From assembly GCF_003990185.1 (NCBI RefSeq), contig NZ_RZHF01000004.1, forward strand, positions 618,189 to 682,188: a stretch of DNA of 64,000 bases, in the 5' to 3' direction. Under the pieces are notes generated by a model. It worked only from the letters and a program-made list of their open reading frames with translations. It searched no databases and was not told the origin of the DNA. This DNA is from Vreelandella nanhaiensis (GTDB lineage: Bacteria > Pseudomonadota > Gammaproteobacteria > Pseudomonadales > Halomonadaceae). Both the position numbers and the translations under genes were made by a program. Below, one piece after another: positions 29,321 to 38,292 of this stretch. Numbering within the stretch: position 1 is the stretch's first letter; each line of letters begins with the position of its first letter.

Positions 29321-29670
29321 ACGATAACTATCCTTCGGTTGAGGTTACGAGAGTGGAAAATAGCGCAAACCGCCACCAGAACACTCATCATACTGTTTTC
29401 TTGATACGCCGCTCACTCAAAGATAAGTGGTTGCTTTGTATCATTTTAAGGCCTTCACGACCGGATGTGACGGCAATGCTTGCGCATATTTTGCCAACAC
29501 CCACGCATGAAGAGGCCGCATTCTACGCAAATGTGCCCGAATTGGAAAGCCTGACAGCCAGAAAACTCACATTACGTCAACCGCCGCATTCGCCTAACGA
29601 CGTCAACCAGAGGAGTATAAACAAGCCACTTTATATAGGCGGTTGCAGTCGCGGCTATTATTGACTGCAG
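29321..29670. other. Upstream region of rpsP, no gene credited
   Basis: This 350-base stretch must hold the rpsP operon promoter (minus strand) and the end of the lacI-type gene. AT-rich patches on the minus strand near 29375-29395 and 29425-29440 could be -10 boxes, but no -35 partner with proper spacing stands out. A weak inverted repeat GACTGC/GCAGTC lies at 29646-29669. An open 103-codon frame here on the plus strand has no ribosome site or family likeness. Confidence 0.5.
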
Positions 29671-30660
29671 TTAGGCACTGGCGCGCTCAACCAGTGTCAC
29701 GCCCACTCTAATAACCTGTGTTGCGCGGGCGGGAGTCTGTAGCCGGGCATCAAGCAGGCGCAGCGCCGCCAGCGCCGTCTCACGCACCGGATTGCGTACT
29801 GTGGTTAGCGGGCAGCGCCCCCAGGCGGCTCCCGGCACATCATCAAACCCGGTAATTGCCACCTCATCCGGCACCTTGATGCCCCGCTGCGCGGCCGCTT
29901 CGACCACACCCAGCGCCATGGCGTCATTGGCACATATAATGCCATCAAGCATCAGGCCAGCATCCAATAGCCTTCCACCCTCCTCCACGCCGCTGTGCAA
30001 CGAAAAATCCCCTCGGCGCTGTGCCGTCAGCGCTAACCCATGATGCGTCAGCGCCTGTTCGACACCCAGCCGACGCTCCTGGTCAGAGAACGTATCCAGC
30101 GTGCCGCCCAGCCAGGCGATACGCTGTCTGCCCTGCTGAACAAGCCGGTCGACCAGTAGGCGCATACCTTTGCTGTTGTCACAACACACCGCGTCGGCTT
30201 CACTTTTTTCAAGCACCCGGCCAATCAACACAAGCGGCGCCCCCGAGGCGCGACACCGGTCCGCCACTTCTCGGCTGACCGAACCTGCAGCGACAATTGC
30301 GCCATCCACTTGGTACGCCAGCGCGTGGTCGAGCATTTCCATCAGGCTGGCATCCTTGAACATGGGTAACAGCAGCGGCTGATAGCCGTGAGCGCTTAAT
30401 GCCTGGGCAAGGTGTTCCAGCAGCCAGGCTTCATAAGGTCTGGATATTTCGCCCACAACCACCGCAATCAGTCCGGTACGCTGGCCAGTCAACCCACGGG
30501 CGATCAGGTTGGGCCGATAGCCAAGCGCTTGCGCCACCGCCAGCACGTGCTCGCGTTTTTTCGCCGACACCGAGGCTCCAGGCGTGAAGGCACGCGACAC
30601 CATGGCGCGCGATACCCCGGCGGCTCTGGCGACATCATCGGCGGTTACGCGCATCGGCAT
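29671..30660 (-). CDS. LacI-family transcriptional regulator
   Basis: Probable repressor of the divergent transporter operon. The 329-residue protein has the LacI helix-turn-helix VTADDVARAAGVSRAMVSRAF (residues 4-24), the hinge helix ALGYRPNLIARGLTG, and a periplasmic-binding-like sensor domain with GLIAVVVGEISRPYEAWLL, CCDNSKGMRLLVDRLVQQG, and CANDAMALGVVEAAAQRG. The ligand cannot be read; a small sugar, polyol or glycerol derivative would be usual. ATG 30660 and 30654 are both possible starts. The gene is divergent from the ABC ATPase, with a fitting operator between. Confidence 0.93.
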   Translation of the reverse strand: MPMRVTADDVARAAGVSRAMVSRAFTPGASVSAKKREHVLAVAQALGYRPNLIARGLTGQRTGLIAVVVGEISRPYEAWLLEHLAQALSAHGYQPLLLPMFKDASLMEMLDHALAYQVDGAIVAAGSVSREVADRCRASGAPLVLIGRVLEKSEADAVCCDNSKGMRLLVDRLVQQGRQRIAWLGGTLDTFSDQERRLGVEQALTHHGLALTAQRRGDFSLHSGVEEGGRLLDAGLMLDGIICANDAMALGVVEAAAQRGIKVPDEVAITGFDDVPGAAWGRCPLTTVRNPVRETALAALRLLDARLQTPARATQVIRVGVTLVERASA

Positions 30661-30811
30661 ACCCGACCGGCTCTGGCTATTTCAAACATGCTTCAGCGCT
30701 CTCTTAACCTGATAACGCCGCCATCCTAGCATTTCTTTATGGCCTTTAAAGGGTTTTAAAACGGACATCAAAGCGTCATAGAGGCGCTCTAGGATTATCC
30801 CATCAACATTT

Positions 30812-30827
30812 TTGCACGCGCTTTCAA
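30812..30827. promoter_or_regulatory. LacI-family operator before the ABC transporter operon
   Basis: TTGCACGC-GCTTTCAA is a 16-bp near-perfect palindrome with the central GCGC and TTG/CAA ends of the LacI/PurR/MalR consensus (TTGAAAGCGCTTTCAA-like); 12 of 16 positions are symmetric. It lies 27 bases before the ATPase start. A second small palindrome, TAGAG-GCG-CTCTA, is at 30779-30791. Confidence 0.8.
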
Positions 30828-30854
30828 AATCGCGAAAAATCATGGAGCCAGTCA

Positions 30855-31895
30855 ATGAGCACTGAAGCGCTGACCCTCAATAACGTGACGGTCGACCTCC
30901 GGCAACAACGCATTCTTGACGGTATTCACCTTGATGTATCGCCAGGAAGCTTTACCTGTCTCCTGGGGCCCTCCGGCTGCGGCAAGACCACGCTTTTGCG
31001 AACCATTGCTGGCTTCACACCATTGAGCCAGGGAGATATACGCCTGGGTGCGCGTTCGATTGCCCATTTACCACCCGAGAAGCGCCATACGGCGATGGTA
31101 TTCCAGTCTTACGCGCTGTGGCCCCATATGAGCGTGGGCGACAACCTGGGCTACCCCCTGAAGCTGCGCGGCGTACCCCGCGCTGAGCGCAAGCAGCGAG
31201 TGGCCGCGATGCTTGAACGCCTGGAACTGGGCGGTTTCGAGAGTCGTGCGGTCACCCAGCTCTCCGGCGGACAGCGCCAGCGAATCGCGTTAGGCCGCGC
31301 CCTTATTATCGACCCACCGCTACTGCTGCTGGACGAGCCGCTTTCCAATCTGGATGCCGCTATTCGGCGCAGCCTGCGCAGCGAACTCCGCCGCCTGCAA
31401 AAATCTCTGGGCATTACCACCATTATGGTGACTCACGATCAGGAGGAGGCCCTGCAGATGGCCGACCAGATCGTGCTGATGCGTGCGGGCAAGGCAGTTC
31501 AGATCGCCGCCCCACAAACGCTTTATCAGCAACCGGCCGATCTTGGCGTGGCGCGTTTTCTTGGTGTCGACAACACCGTCACCCGTAATAAACAGGATCC
31601 CGCGGTGGCCAGCGGCGCTGCCACCTTCGGCTTTCGCACTCGCGATGCACGCATTAACGAACCCTTGTGCTCGGCAACGCTTACCCGCAAGGGGCGTGTC
31701 ACGGAGTGTGTGTACACCGGTGACGGCTATCAAATCTCGCTGGACACAAACGAGGCCGAGCTCTTCGCCACAGCCACCTCGCCTATCACATTGGGTACCT
31801 TTGCCGTTCTTCAGGTGCCCGAGTCGGCTCTGATTCCTTTCGGGCCGGATGACCGGCATCTGCCGCCACTTGATCGACACGAGGATATCGCATGA
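30855..31895 (+). CDS. ABC importer ATP-binding protein (MalK/PotA type)
   Basis: Energises the importer encoded downstream. The 346-residue protein has Walker A GPSGCGKTTLL (near 40), Q-loop VFQSYALWPHM, signature LSGGQRQR, Walker B LLLLDEPLSNLD, switch VTHDQEEAL, and a C-terminal TOBE-like regulatory domain (about 240-346). That layout is shared by sugar, polyamine, iron and phosphonate importers. GGAG precedes ATG 30855. Its stop overlaps the next gene by four bases. Confidence 0.93.
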   Translation: MSTEALTLNNVTVDLRQQRILDGIHLDVSPGSFTCLLGPSGCGKTTLLRTIAGFTPLSQGDIRLGARSIAHLPPEKRHTAMVFQSYALWPHMSVGDNLGYPLKLRGVPRAERKQRVAAMLERLELGGFESRAVTQLSGGQRQRIALGRALIIDPPLLLLDEPLSNLDAAIRRSLRSELRRLQKSLGITTIMVTHDQEEALQMADQIVLMRAGKAVQIAAPQTLYQQPADLGVARFLGVDNTVTRNKQDPAVASGAATFGFRTRDARINEPLCSATLTRKGRVTECVYTGDGYQISLDTNEAELFATATSPITLGTFAVLQVPESALIPFGPDDRHLPPLDRHEDIA

Positions 31896-33025
31896 AACCC
31901 CTAGCCCTTACGCTTGGCCTGATGACCAGTGCCATCGCCGCACCCACCATGGCCACTACAACGCTTAACGTGTTTACGGCGGGCGATGACAATATGGTCG
32001 AGTATATCAACGAGTTTCTCGCCCCACGTTTTGAGGCCGAACATCCAGATGTTCGCGTTCGCGCGCTCGGCACCGGCCCAGGAGACGCCGGCAGCCAGGC
32101 CATTTATGAGACATTGAGCGCCCAGCGCGAAAGCGAAACCTGGGGCGTGGACGTAGCGGTCATTCACCAGCGCATGGCCGGGCAAATGACCCAGGAAGGC
32201 CTTTTGAGCCGCTATACCGCGGGCCTTGGAACCGGCTCACTGGCGAGCGCTGACAGCGCGCGCAATGCACTGGGGGTGGATGTAGAGGGCTATGTGATGC
32301 CCATGTTCCAGAGCCAGATTGCCATCGCCTATAACCCGGCACTGCTTGAACAGCCGCCGCAAAGCTATCAAGCACTTGCCGAATGGGTCAAAGAGCACCC
32401 AGGCCAGTTTGGCTATAACGGCATCACCGGGGGCATGGCGGGTGTTGGTTTTGTGTTTGGCTGGATGTACGCCTTTACTGATATGGCTGATACGCTCCAG
32501 AACGGCCCTTGGGAAGAGGACGCTCCTGAGCGCTGGACAGCGGCGCTTGATCAGCTGCGCACCTTCAATCAGCACGTCACCATGACACCCGGCAATGCAG
32601 GCACCATGGACGCCATGAACCGTGGCGAAATCGCCATGGGACCGGTATGGATGGATATGTACTACACCTGGATGGCCGATGGTCGGCTTAACCCTGACTT
32701 TCGCTTGATGCTGCTGGAACCCGGCATGCCGGGCCAGCCGATGTACTACGTGATTCCCGAACGCGCAGAGCATGCTGAGCTTGCCGCCGAGTTTATCGCT
32801 TTGGCCACCAGCCCCGAAGTTCAGGCGGAAGGTATTGTTGGCCGTTTCAACTGGTTCCCCGGCATTGATGCCGAGCATGTGCGCGATGAGCTAAGCGACG
32901 CGCAGTGGGCGCAACTTTATTCGGATGTATCGCCAGAAACGCTTGCCGAGCGTGGTTTTTCCATGCCACAAGCCGACTACTTCCGCGCCATTCTGGAAGC
33001 CTACGAAAGCCATGTCAGCCACTAA
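31892..33025 (+). CDS. ABC importer periplasmic substrate-binding protein (family 1 type)
   Basis: Captures the substrate in the periplasm. The 377-residue precursor has a signal peptide (about 1-21, MKPLALTLGLMTSAIAAPTMA) and begins as mature protein with LNVFTAGDDNMVEYINEFLAP, the fold start of family 1 solute-binding proteins. EGYVMPMFQSQIAIAYNPAL is the hinge region; MDAMNRGEIAMGPVWMD is a typical second-lobe segment. The lack of a lipobox suggests a free periplasmic protein. Substrate unknown; the context suggests a phosphodiester, phosphonate or polyol. The start overlaps the ATPase stop. Confidence 0.9.
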   Translation: MKPLALTLGLMTSAIAAPTMATTTLNVFTAGDDNMVEYINEFLAPRFEAEHPDVRVRALGTGPGDAGSQAIYETLSAQRESETWGVDVAVIHQRMAGQMTQEGLLSRYTAGLGTGSLASADSARNALGVDVEGYVMPMFQSQIAIAYNPALLEQPPQSYQALAEWVKEHPGQFGYNGITGGMAGVGFVFGWMYAFTDMADTLQNGPWEEDAPERWTAALDQLRTFNQHVTMTPGNAGTMDAMNRGEIAMGPVWMDMYYTWMADGRLNPDFRLMLLEPGMPGQPMYYVIPERAEHAELAAEFIALATSPEVQAEGIVGRFNWFPGIDAEHVRDELSDAQWAQLYSDVSPETLAERGFSMPQADYFRAILEAYESHVSH

Positions 33026-33057
33026 ATGACTAGGCAAAACTCGCGATGACCCCTTTT

Positions 33058-33079
33058 GGAGGGCTTCATGCCCTCCTTT
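33058..33079 (+). terminator. Attenuating hairpin between binding protein and permease
   Basis: GGAGGGC-TTCAT-GCCCTCC (33058-33076) followed by TTTATTA. A weak terminator here would let the binding protein be made in excess over the permeases, a common arrangement in importer operons (inference). Confidence 0.6.
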
Positions 33080-33095
33080 ATTACGGAAAGTCTTC

Positions 33096-33977
33096 ATGTC
33101 GACGTCGTCCTCTCAAGCCCACTCACTGGCAGTACCGAGCAGGCGGCTGCCCCGGATAAGCCTGGGTATGCTGCTGGTTCTGCCCGCGCTAACAGCCATT
33201 ATATTGTTGTATGCGCTGCCCCTGGCCCGTTCGCTGGTCACCGCCTTTCGTGATAGCAGCGGCGTCTGGACCACCGATCATGTGGTGCGCGCGTTTTCAC
33301 TTTATGGCCGCGACATGCTGTTCTCAGTAGGCGTGGCATCAGCGTCGCTTGCGCTCATCGCAACCATCTCCATCGCGATTTCGGGCTATCTGGTGCTGGG
33401 CACCACTCCTTGGGCGGTCCGCCTGTTGCGCTGGCTTTACCGCTGGCCGCTGTTTATTCCTTTTGTGGTCACAGGGCAGATCGCCCGCTCGTTTCTGGCC
33501 ACCAATGGCATGATGAATAACGTGCTGGTGGAAACGGGTCTGATGGCGTCAAACAGCGCCCAGAGCTTTCTTGACTGGCGAGGCCTGGTACTCACGTTCG
33601 CCTGGAAGCAGATCCCGTTTGTCACGCTATTGCTGGCGGGCGCCATGGCGGCCATTGACCGCAGCCATATTGAAGCCGCGCGCAATGTCGGCGCCAACCG
33701 TTTGCGCTGTCTGTTCGAGATTATATTACCCCTGGCAGCCCCTTCGCTTTGGGTGGGGTTGATTCTATCGCTAGTCGCCATGCTCTCGGCGCTGTCAGTG
33801 CCGATGATGCTGATTGCAGGCAATCCCACCATGATGACGTCGATGATGGCTCACCGCATCACCTACTACGGCGACTACGGCATCGCCAACGCGCTGGGGC
33901 TTTTCTCCTACGCGCTGACCGCCGTGACAGCGTGGATTTACTTGCGCCTGACCCTTCGCCGGGAGGCTACCGCATGA
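33096..33977 (+). CDS. ABC importer permease 1 (PotB/AfuB-like)
   Basis: First inner-membrane subunit. The 293-residue protein has about six helices, opening with LLVLPALTAIILLYALPLARSLVTAF. The cytoplasmic coupling (EAA) loop reads EAARNVGANRLRCLFEIILPLAAPSLWVG, which contacts the ATPase. GGAAAG precedes ATG 33096. Its stop overlaps the second permease as ATGA. The family is shared by spermidine, iron and 2-aminoethylphosphonate importers, so it does not fix the substrate. Confidence 0.91.
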   Translation: MSTSSSQAHSLAVPSRRLPRISLGMLLVLPALTAIILLYALPLARSLVTAFRDSSGVWTTDHVVRAFSLYGRDMLFSVGVASASLALIATISIAISGYLVLGTTPWAVRLLRWLYRWPLFIPFVVTGQIARSFLATNGMMNNVLVETGLMASNSAQSFLDWRGLVLTFAWKQIPFVTLLLAGAMAAIDRSHIEAARNVGANRLRCLFEIILPLAAPSLWVGLILSLVAMLSALSVPMMLIAGNPTMMTSMMAHRITYYGDYGIANALGLFSYALTAVTAWIYLRLTLRREATA

Positions 33978-34786
33978 CGATTTCCAAGCTGCTTTCCCCA
34001 CTCGCCTTGGGTGTTGTACTGGGCCTGGTCGCTTTTATTGTGTTTGGGCCGCTGTTGAACCTTGCCATGTGGACGTTTGCCGAGCAGTGGTTCTACCCCA
34101 ACCGGCTGCCTACCGGCTGGGGCTTTTCCTTCTGGGAGCGCGTATTCCGCCCCCGTGCGGGTGCGTGGACCTCGCTTTTCAATACCGTACTGGTGGCCTG
34201 CGCGGCCGTCCTTCTTTCCATGGCGCTGGCCATTCCCGCCGGTTATGCCCTGGCCCGCCAGGCGCTGCCCGCGCGCAGCGTGATCATGCTGCTGTTTCTT
34301 CTGCCCCAGGCGTTTCCCAACCTGCCGATCTTCGTCAACATCGCAGCGATTTTTTACCAGTGGGGGCTTAACGGCACGCTGGTGGGCGTGGTGCTGGTAC
34401 ACTCGTTGCCCGGCCTTGTGTATGCCGTGTGGATTGCCACCGCGGCGTTCTCTGCGGTGGATCGCTCTCTTGAAGAAGCGGCGCGCAACTTGGGCGCCTC
34501 GCCCCTGCGCAGCTTTACCGACATCACCCTACCCCAGGCCCTGCCCGGCCTGCTGGCCGCGTCAATTTTCGTGTTCCTCGACAGTATCGACGAATTTACC
34601 GGCACCTTCTTTGTGGGCGCGCCGGAGATCACCACGCTGCCGCTTTTAATGTTCAACGCCTCCATGGGCGGCAACTATCAGGTCGCCGCGATTACCGCCC
34701 TGATTCTGCTGATTCCTTCAGTAGGTTTCATGCTGGTAATCGAGCGTTTCCTGAAAGCCGACGTGCTGGCGCGCGTTGGTCGCTAG
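33974..34786 (+). CDS. ABC importer permease 2 (PotC-like)
   Basis: Second inner-membrane subunit, 270 residues with about six helices. The EAA loop is EEAARNLGASPLRSFTDITLPQALPGLL and the helix SIFVFLDSIDEFTGTFFVGAPEITTLPLLMF follows. ATG 33974 overlaps the first permease stop; a much longer reading frame beginning at 33749 lies inside that gene and is not used. It would pair with permease 1 as a heterodimer. Confidence 0.91.
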   Translation: MTISKLLSPLALGVVLGLVAFIVFGPLLNLAMWTFAEQWFYPNRLPTGWGFSFWERVFRPRAGAWTSLFNTVLVACAAVLLSMALAIPAGYALARQALPARSVIMLLFLLPQAFPNLPIFVNIAAIFYQWGLNGTLVGVVLVHSLPGLVYAVWIATAAFSAVDRSLEEAARNLGASPLRSFTDITLPQALPGLLAASIFVFLDSIDEFTGTFFVGAPEITTLPLLMFNASMGGNYQVAAITALILLIPSVGFMLVIERFLKADVLARVGR

Positions 34787-34809
34787 AAGCTGGCTTCACC
34801 CTTTTGAGT

Positions 34810-35586
34810 ATGACGTTAATGCTGATTGCCCACTTATCCGACCTACATCTTTATACCGAGCGCTCCGAAACCGGCCAGGCTCCTCCTGATATCCGCTATA
34901 TCGTGGAGCAGATCGTAAGCGATCTGCTTAGCCTTGAGCCCCGGCCGGACTTGGTGGTGATCAGTGGTGATCTGGCCGACGGCGGTACGGACGATGACTA
35001 CCAACTGATCCGCCAGTTGCTGACCCCATTGCCGATGCCGATCATGGCGGTGCCCGGCAACCACGATCGGCGAGAGGCGATGCGCCGCGTGCTGGGCGGC
35101 TGGCTTGTGGGGTTACAGGAGGGGAAATTTCTGCACTCGAGAGTGAATATCAACGGTGTGACGTTATTAGGCCTGGATTCGGTTATCGTCGGCAAACCTC
35201 AGGGAGCGCTGTGCAGAGAACGACTGAATTGGCTAGAGGGCGAGCTTCGAAAGGCACAGCCGCTTACCTTTCTGGTCATGCATCATCCGCCTTTCATGAC
35301 GGGCAACCCCCACTGGGACGCTTACAGTCTGATTGAGGGCCGGGAGCGCTTTAGGCAGATTATTGACGCTTCGCCCAAACGCATCCTATGCGGGCATATC
35401 CACCAACCCCTGCATACCCAATGGGGTCCGCACTATGGGGCCATCGCTGGCAGCCCGGCTTTTCAGTACAACCTGGTGCCCGGCAGCGCGGCCACCCCCA
35501 TCGAACACAACGTCAGCTACTGCTACCCGCTACACTGCTGCCAGCCAGACGGCAGCGTGCTGGTTCACCTGCGCCATATTACGTAG
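34810..35586 (+). CDS. Calcineurin-like phosphodiesterase (GpdQ/CpdA type)
   Basis: Predicted dinuclear-metal phosphodiesterase in the cytosol. The 258-residue protein shows every metallophosphoesterase motif: HLSDLHL (D-x-H), SGDLADGG, PGNHDRRE, MHHPPF and CGHIHQPLH. It resembles GpdQ of Enterobacter (glycerophosphodiesterase; PGNHD, MHHPP, GHNH order and length) more than nucleases. It is last in the LacI-linked transporter operon, 23 bases after permease 2. That makes hydrolysis of the imported compound likely, for instance a glycerophosphodiester; cyclic nucleotide hydrolysis cannot be excluded. Start could also be TTG 34804 or ATG 34819. Confidence 0.85.
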   Translation: MTLMLIAHLSDLHLYTERSETGQAPPDIRYIVEQIVSDLLSLEPRPDLVVISGDLADGGTDDDYQLIRQLLTPLPMPIMAVPGNHDRREAMRRVLGGWLVGLQEGKFLHSRVNINGVTLLGLDSVIVGKPQGALCRERLNWLEGELRKAQPLTFLVMHHPPFMTGNPHWDAYSLIEGRERFRQIIDASPKRILCGHIHQPLHTQWGPHYGAIAGSPAFQYNLVPGSAATPIEHNVSYCYPLHCCQPDGSVLVHLRHIT

Positions 35587-35613
35587 AAGCCAGCACCGAA
35601 TGGTGCTGGCTTC
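35586..35613. terminator. Hairpin between phosphodiesterase and ffh
   Basis: A perfect 12-bp stem GAAGCCAGCACC / GGTGCTGGCTTC with GAAT loop lies between two convergent genes. It lacks a U-tract on either side, so termination strength is uncertain. Confidence 0.65.
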
Positions 35614-35655
35614 CAGAGAGGCAGAGCATTCAACGTCTGCCTTTAAAGCGTAAAC

Positions 35656-37086
35656 CTAGCGCCAGGGCAAGCCACCGGGGCCACCCATGCCGCCCATTCC
35701 ACCCGGGCCGCCCATGCCGCCGGGACCACCAGGGCCACCGCCGCCGCCCATCATGCCAGACATGCCGCGCATCATTTTTTGCATACCGCCTTTCTTGCCG
35801 GCTTTCTTCATCATTTTCTGCATCTGCTTGTGCTGCTTGAGCAGACGGTTCAGGTCAGGCACCTGCAGGCCAGCACCGGCCGCGATCCGGCGCTTGCGCG
35901 AGCCATTAATGATGTCCGGCGCGCGGCGCTCCTTGGGCGTCATGGAGTTGATCAGCGCTTCAAGCTTGCCCAGCTCCTTTTCAGGGCCGGGGCCCTGAGC
36001 CATCTCCGCCATCTGTCCCATGCCGGGCAGCTTGCCTAGCAGACCGCCCATGCCGCCCATCTTCTTGAGTTGCTGAAGCTGGTCGCGGAAGTCTTCAAGG
36101 TCAAAGCCGTCACCTTTTTTAACCTTGCTGGCAAGCTTGGCGGCCTTATCCTTGTCTACTGTGCGCTCGGCTTCCTCAATCAGCGACAGCATGTCGCCCA
36201 TACCGAGGATACGCGACGCGACGCGGTCCGGGTGGAAAGGCTCAAGGGCATCGACCTTCTCGCCCACCCCCATGAACTTGATCGGCTTGCCGGTAATGTG
36301 ACGCACCGACAGCGCTGCACCGCCGCGGGCATCACCGTCGGCCTTGGTCAGAATAACCCCGGTCAGCGGTAGCGCATCGTGGAACGCTTTCGCCGTATTG
36401 ACAGCGTCTTGACCAGTCATCGCATCGACGACAAACAGCGTTTCCTGAGGCGCAATGGCTTTATGCAGCGCCTGGATTTCCGCCATCATCGCTTCGTCAA
36501 TTGCCAGACGACCAGCGGTATCCACCAGTACCACATCGTGGAACTGGATCTTGGCGTGCTTGATCGCCGCTTCGGCGATATCTACCGGTTTCTGGTCAGA
36601 GCGCGAGGGGAAGAAGTCGACCTCGACCTCGCGGGCCAACATCTCCAGCTGATCGATTGCCGCCGGGCGGTAAACGTCTGCCGAGACGACCAGAACCTTT
36701 TTCTTCTCGCGTTCACGCAGATAACGGGCAAGCTTGGCAACCGAGGTGGTTTTACCCGCCCCCTGCAAACCAGCCATCAGCACGATCGCAGGCGAACCTT
36801 TAAGGGCCAGCCCTTCGTTGGCCTCGCCCATGATCGTCTCAAGCTCCTGCTGAACGATCTTGACGAACTGCTGGCCGGGCGACAGGCTCTTGGAGACTTC
36901 TTGACCAACCGCCCGCTCGCGCACGCGCTCGATAAAGGCTTTGACTACCGGCAGCGCTACGTCGGCTTCAAGCAGCGCTTTGCGCACTTCGCGCAGGGTA
37001 TCTTTAATATTGTCGTCGGTCAGGCGTGCCTGACCCTTGATCGACTTCAACGTCTGGGAAAGACGCTCACTGAGATTCTGGAACAT
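35656..37086 (-). CDS. ffh: Signal recognition particle protein Ffh
   Basis: GTPase that binds signal peptides with 4.5S RNA and docks on FtsY. The 476-residue protein has the N domain, G1 GLQGAGKTTSVAKLARYL, DTAGRLAIDEAMM, TKADGDARGG, and a methionine-rich M domain (about 300-440). The tail is an unusual run of Gly, Met and Pro (GGMGGPGGMGGMGGP-like, about 25 residues), longer than in E. coli. In Pseudomonas ffh adjoins rpsP; here they are 6 kb apart. Confidence 0.96.
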   Translation of the reverse strand: MFQNLSERLSQTLKSIKGQARLTDDNIKDTLREVRKALLEADVALPVVKAFIERVRERAVGQEVSKSLSPGQQFVKIVQQELETIMGEANEGLALKGSPAIVLMAGLQGAGKTTSVAKLARYLREREKKKVLVVSADVYRPAAIDQLEMLAREVEVDFFPSRSDQKPVDIAEAAIKHAKIQFHDVVLVDTAGRLAIDEAMMAEIQALHKAIAPQETLFVVDAMTGQDAVNTAKAFHDALPLTGVILTKADGDARGGAALSVRHITGKPIKFMGVGEKVDALEPFHPDRVASRILGMGDMLSLIEEAERTVDKDKAAKLASKVKKGDGFDLEDFRDQLQQLKKMGGMGGLLGKLPGMGQMAEMAQGPGPEKELGKLEALINSMTPKERRAPDIINGSRKRRIAAGAGLQVPDLNRLLKQHKQMQKMMKKAGKKGGMQKMMRGMSGMMGGGGGPGGPGGMGGPGGMGGMGGPGGLPWR

Positions 37087-37296
37087 GGGGCCTCTCTGCC
37101 TCCGTCGCTGTCGCCGGGCGCCTACGCCCCTGGACTGATGTGCAAGGATTATACGCGCTCACGCCTTGAGTCTCCATGGCTGTCCGCGCGGGCTAACGAT
37201 GGCTGTGCGATACGGCTTCGATTGGTTATAGTAGTCATACACTTTAGCTTGACTATTTTTCACTGCAACGCGCGAAACGCGCGCACGGATCGCATC

Positions 37297-38094
37297 ATGC
37301 AGGCGCTGCCTTTCGCCACGATCGCTTTTGTACTTTATGTCGCTGCTGCCATTTGGCAGGGCATGACCCTTTTTCGCCGCGTGCCGCCTCGTCAGAGCAT
37401 GGTGCGCGTGCTCGGCGCGTTGGGACTACTGCTGCACATTCCGGTAGTGGTCAAACTGATGGGCCAGGCTCCCGGCCTGTTGCCCGGGTTTACCACCAGC
37501 GCGACGCTATTCATGGCGGTAGCGGTTAATGTGCTACTGATTGCGAGTCTTTTCAAGCCGGTACTCAACGCCAGCATTGTGCTGTTTCCGCTGGCCGGAG
37601 TGGCGTTGATTACCGCAACCTGGCTGCCCAGCCATACAAGCCACACCGGGCTTACGCCAGGCATTCTGTTACATGCTATCAGCTCGGCGCTGGCCTTTGC
37701 CATGCTGGCCATTGCCGCCGTTCAGGCGATCCTCGTTGGCCTGCAAAATCAGGCACTACGCCATCATCATATCCGCGGCATTGTGCAGTCGCTACCACCC
37801 TTGACCACCATGGAGCGCGTGCTGTTCGAGCTGGTATGGGCGGGCATTTTGCTGCTGACCCTCTCGATTGTGAGCGGTTTTATCTTTCTGGATAATATTT
37901 TCGCCCAGCACTTGCTACATAAAACCGTTCTATCGCTGGGCGCCTGGATTATCTTCACTACGCTGTTGATAGGCCGCTACCGTTTCGGCTGGCGCGGCAT
38001 GCGCGCAGTGCGCTGGACACTGGGCGGCTGTGCGCTTCTGATACTGGCCTATTTTGGCAGCAAGTTCGTGCTTGAGATTTTGCTCAATCGGTAA
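37297..38094 (+). CDS. CcsA/HemX-type cytochrome c assembly membrane protein
   Basis: Inner-membrane protein of the cytochrome c biogenesis (CcsA/YpjD) family, found next to ffh in many gammaproteobacteria. The 265-residue chain has about eight helices and contains conserved His residues in LLHIPVVVK, GILLHAISSALAF and HLLHKTVLSLGAWIIF, likely heme-contact sites. The ATG at 37297 is used: frames upstream run antisense through ffh. A 6-bp hairpin CGCGCG-AAA-CGCGCG (37269-37283) sits just before the start and may influence translation. Exact role is not established in this group. Confidence 0.85.
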   Translation: MQALPFATIAFVLYVAAAIWQGMTLFRRVPPRQSMVRVLGALGLLLHIPVVVKLMGQAPGLLPGFTTSATLFMAVAVNVLLIASLFKPVLNASIVLFPLAGVALITATWLPSHTSHTGLTPGILLHAISSALAFAMLAIAAVQAILVGLQNQALRHHHIRGIVQSLPPLTTMERVLFELVWAGILLLTLSIVSGFIFLDNIFAQHLLHKTVLSLGAWIIFTTLLIGRYRFGWRGMRAVRWTLGGCALLILAYFGSKFVLEILLNR

Positions 38095-38197
38095 GGTTTG
38101 CACGAAAAGTCGGTGAGCGAAGATCAGACAAGGCAAAAATCAGCGAAAAACGCACCGGGCTCACGCGCAAGTTTACAGAGTGTAAATGAGTGCTTTG

Positions 38198-38225
38198 ATC
38201 GGACTCGCGCCCGAGCCGATTTTTA
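38198..38225 (+). terminator. Terminator after the CcsA-like gene
   Basis: ATCGG-A-CTCG pairs with CGAG-CCGAT around CGCC, followed by TTTTTAA. It stands about 100 bases after the stop. The rest of 38095-38290 has no gene. Confidence 0.8.
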
Positions 38226-38292
38226 ACGCAGTATGAGCGAGCGCAAGCAGTTTTTGGACAAAGCTTAATCTGTATACGCGGCCATGGTGGTC

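Noticed and set aside
29353..29664. Open plus-strand frame of 103 codons before the LacI gene
   Set aside because: No ribosome site, no family likeness, and it covers the rpsP promoter region.
33749..33973. Extension of permease 2
   Set aside because: It lies inside permease 1 in another frame; the overlap ATGA at 33974 is the natural start.
36379..37296. Long N-terminal extension of the CcsA-like protein
   Set aside because: The frame runs antisense through ffh; the real start is ATG 37297.
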